From CAZQFV01 sp964592645 (GTDB taxonomy: Bacteria > Chloroflexota > Chloroflexia > DTKN01): a DNA stretch of 64,000 nt. A program made the position numbers and the translations under genes. Below are positions 63,319-64,000 of the stretch, piece by piece. The notes under the pieces were generated by a model. It had not been told where the DNA came from. It worked only from the letters and a program-made list of their open reading frames with translations, and did no database searches. Location of the stretch: the NCBI GenBank assembly GCA_964592645.1, contig CAZQFV010000011.1:43352-107351 (forward strand), read 5' to 3'. Position 1 is the first letter of the stretch, and each line of letters starts with the position of its first letter.

Positions 63319-63635
63319 ATGCCCTATTATAGCACATGCAGCCGATCTTGGGCGCGCGCCACTCTTGGCGGGGCGAGCCACGCCCCCCCGATGGCGCACG
63401 CCCAGCTTCTGGGGGCCGCGGCCGGCCCCAAGGAGCGGCCGCTTGCCGCGCCGGGCCAGGGCATAGCAATCGCGTAGGGCGCCGCATAGCCGCGGCGTAG
63501 TGCTGGCGTACAGGAGGCGCACCGGGCACTTAGACGACGGCGTCGGGCAAGAGGGGGATCCCGGCCCTATATTGGGCGGCGCAAGGGACAAAACCTGGAA
63601 CGAAAGTTAGCCGCCCTGTCAAGGTTACCGAAAAG
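63319..63635. other. Intergenic stretch without recognised genes
   Basis: A TATAAT on the minus strand (63331-63326) is a weak candidate promoter for the cyclase-ATPase gene; no -35 is visible. Otherwise 63319-63635 holds only short open frames that look like chance, and no RNA gene was seen. Confidence 0.5.
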
Positions 63636-63891
63636 GCGGCCGGCCTGCCTTCCGACAACTGGTCGGCCCGCTGGAGCCGATGGGTGAACTTCGGCCGGCA
63701 CCCACACCCCCTACGCCCAGGCCGACAACGGCATCCGCGTCTACCTGGACGGCAAGCTGGTGCTCGACGGCTGGTACGGCAACGGCCAGCAGGTCCACTC
63801 CATCGCCCTGTTCCTGGAGGGCCCCCACCGCCTGGTGGTGGAGTACTATGAGAACGGGGGAGAGGCCCTGGCCAGGTTCTGGTGGAAGTAG
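63636..63891 (+). pseudogene. PA14-domain remnant with a one-base frameshift
   Basis: One frame reads AAGLPSDNWSARWSRWVNF (63636-63692). After one extra base (63693) another frame continues AGTHTPYAQADNGIRVYLDG, then KLVLDGWYGNGQQVHSIALF, LEGPHRLVVEYYENGG and ends ARFWWK with TAG at 63889-63891. Together they make most of a PA14 carbohydrate-binding domain. There is no start codon or ribosome site, so it is the tail of a lost secreted protein. The extra base could also be an assembly error. Confidence 0.7.
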
Positions 63892-63913
63892 AGGGGAGTC
63901 CGCCCCTGCACAG

Positions 63914-63946
63914 AGCCCGGCGAGAGTTTTCAACTCTCGCCGGGCT
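63914..63946. terminator. 15-bp hairpin between PA14 remnant and tRNA-Lys
   Basis: AGCCCGGCGAGAGTT (63914-63928) pairs fully with AACTCTCGCCGGGCT (63932-63946) around a 3-base loop. It may end the tRNA-Lys transcript on the minus strand or the relic gene on the plus strand; no T-run follows on either side. Confidence 0.5.
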
Positions 63947-63954
63947 TCTAGTAG

Positions 63955-64000
63955 TGAGCCGCCGAGGACTCGAACCTCGAACCCATTGATTAAGAGTCAA
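63955..64000 (-). tRNA. tRNA-Lys (CTT), 3' part
   Basis: On the minus strand the visible part reads TTGA-CTCTTAA-TCAA (anticodon arm with CTT), then the T arm CGAGG-TTCGAGT-CCTCG, acceptor strand GCGGCTC and discriminator A at 63955. The 5' half lies beyond the window. CCA is not encoded. Confidence 0.85.

Overview
The window looks like a chromosomal segment of a Chloroflexota bacterium, probably Anaerolineae or a relative. I infer this from the high G+C, the secreted proteins ending in a YLPLVLR-like motif, the Thr/Pro-rich linkers, and the gene families present: a split acyl-CoA mutase, an ABC/Gld/DUF4340 operon, multi-GAF kinases and TPR signalling proteins. No marker gene fixes the species. 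There are no rRNA genes, CRISPR arrays, transposases or phage genes. Three tRNA genes are visible, the last cut by the window end. Many intergenic regions carry sigma70-type promoters with exactly 17-bp spacers, which helps assign transcription units.

Layout. 1-7500: secreted proteins on the + strand (two paralogous YGVYG-repeat proteins, a gingipain-like C25 peptidase with a beta-propeller and FN3 domains, a small secreted protein) and a decayed stretch. 7485-14333: a SHOCT-like small protein, tRNA-Glu(CTC), a PGRP amidase, a YkgJ-type cysteine-cluster protein, an acyl-CoA mutase large subunit and tRNA-Glu(TTC). 14344-17409: a nucleoside phosphorylase/M14 carboxypeptidase operon and a tiny transcription unit for a 32-residue membrane peptide. 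17755-22913: a uvrA-DUF3795-tag DNA-repair operon and an M28 peptidase. 22914-27247: two fused gene remnants and a large subtilisin-like protease. 27323-33499: an MFS transporter and an ABC/Gld/DUF4340 operon.

33668-45503: two minus-strand operons of polyprenyl-phosphate-type glycosyltransferases. One includes a methyltransferase-GNAT fusion and the other a Ser/Thr kinase with TPRs. 45709-50064: a six-GAF histidine kinase followed by the redox repressor Rex. 50124-53627 and 53615-54511: TlpA, an AlbA-type regulator, a mini-ferritin, and a tandem ferritin overlapping a FAD reductase. 54597-58412: an orphan DUF4340 protein, a YHS-domain protein, a glutaredoxin-like gene and a CopA copper ATPase. 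58554-63266: an EamA transporter and a cyclase-AAA-TPR protein. 63636-63891: a PA14 remnant, then the end of tRNA-Lys.

The most notable item is the glutaredoxin-like gene at 55366-55668 (minus strand). It has an in-frame TGA exactly where the first cysteine of the CxxC motif belongs. A 9-bp hairpin with a GGU apical loop follows 22 nt after the TGA, as expected of a bacterial SECIS element. It is probably a UxxC selenoprotein, in a run of genes with a YHS metal-binding protein and close to CopA. Ordinary gene calling would miss it. Redox and metal genes (Rex, TlpA, ferritins, FAD reductase, YHS, selenoprotein candidate, CopA) cluster between 49 and 58 kb.
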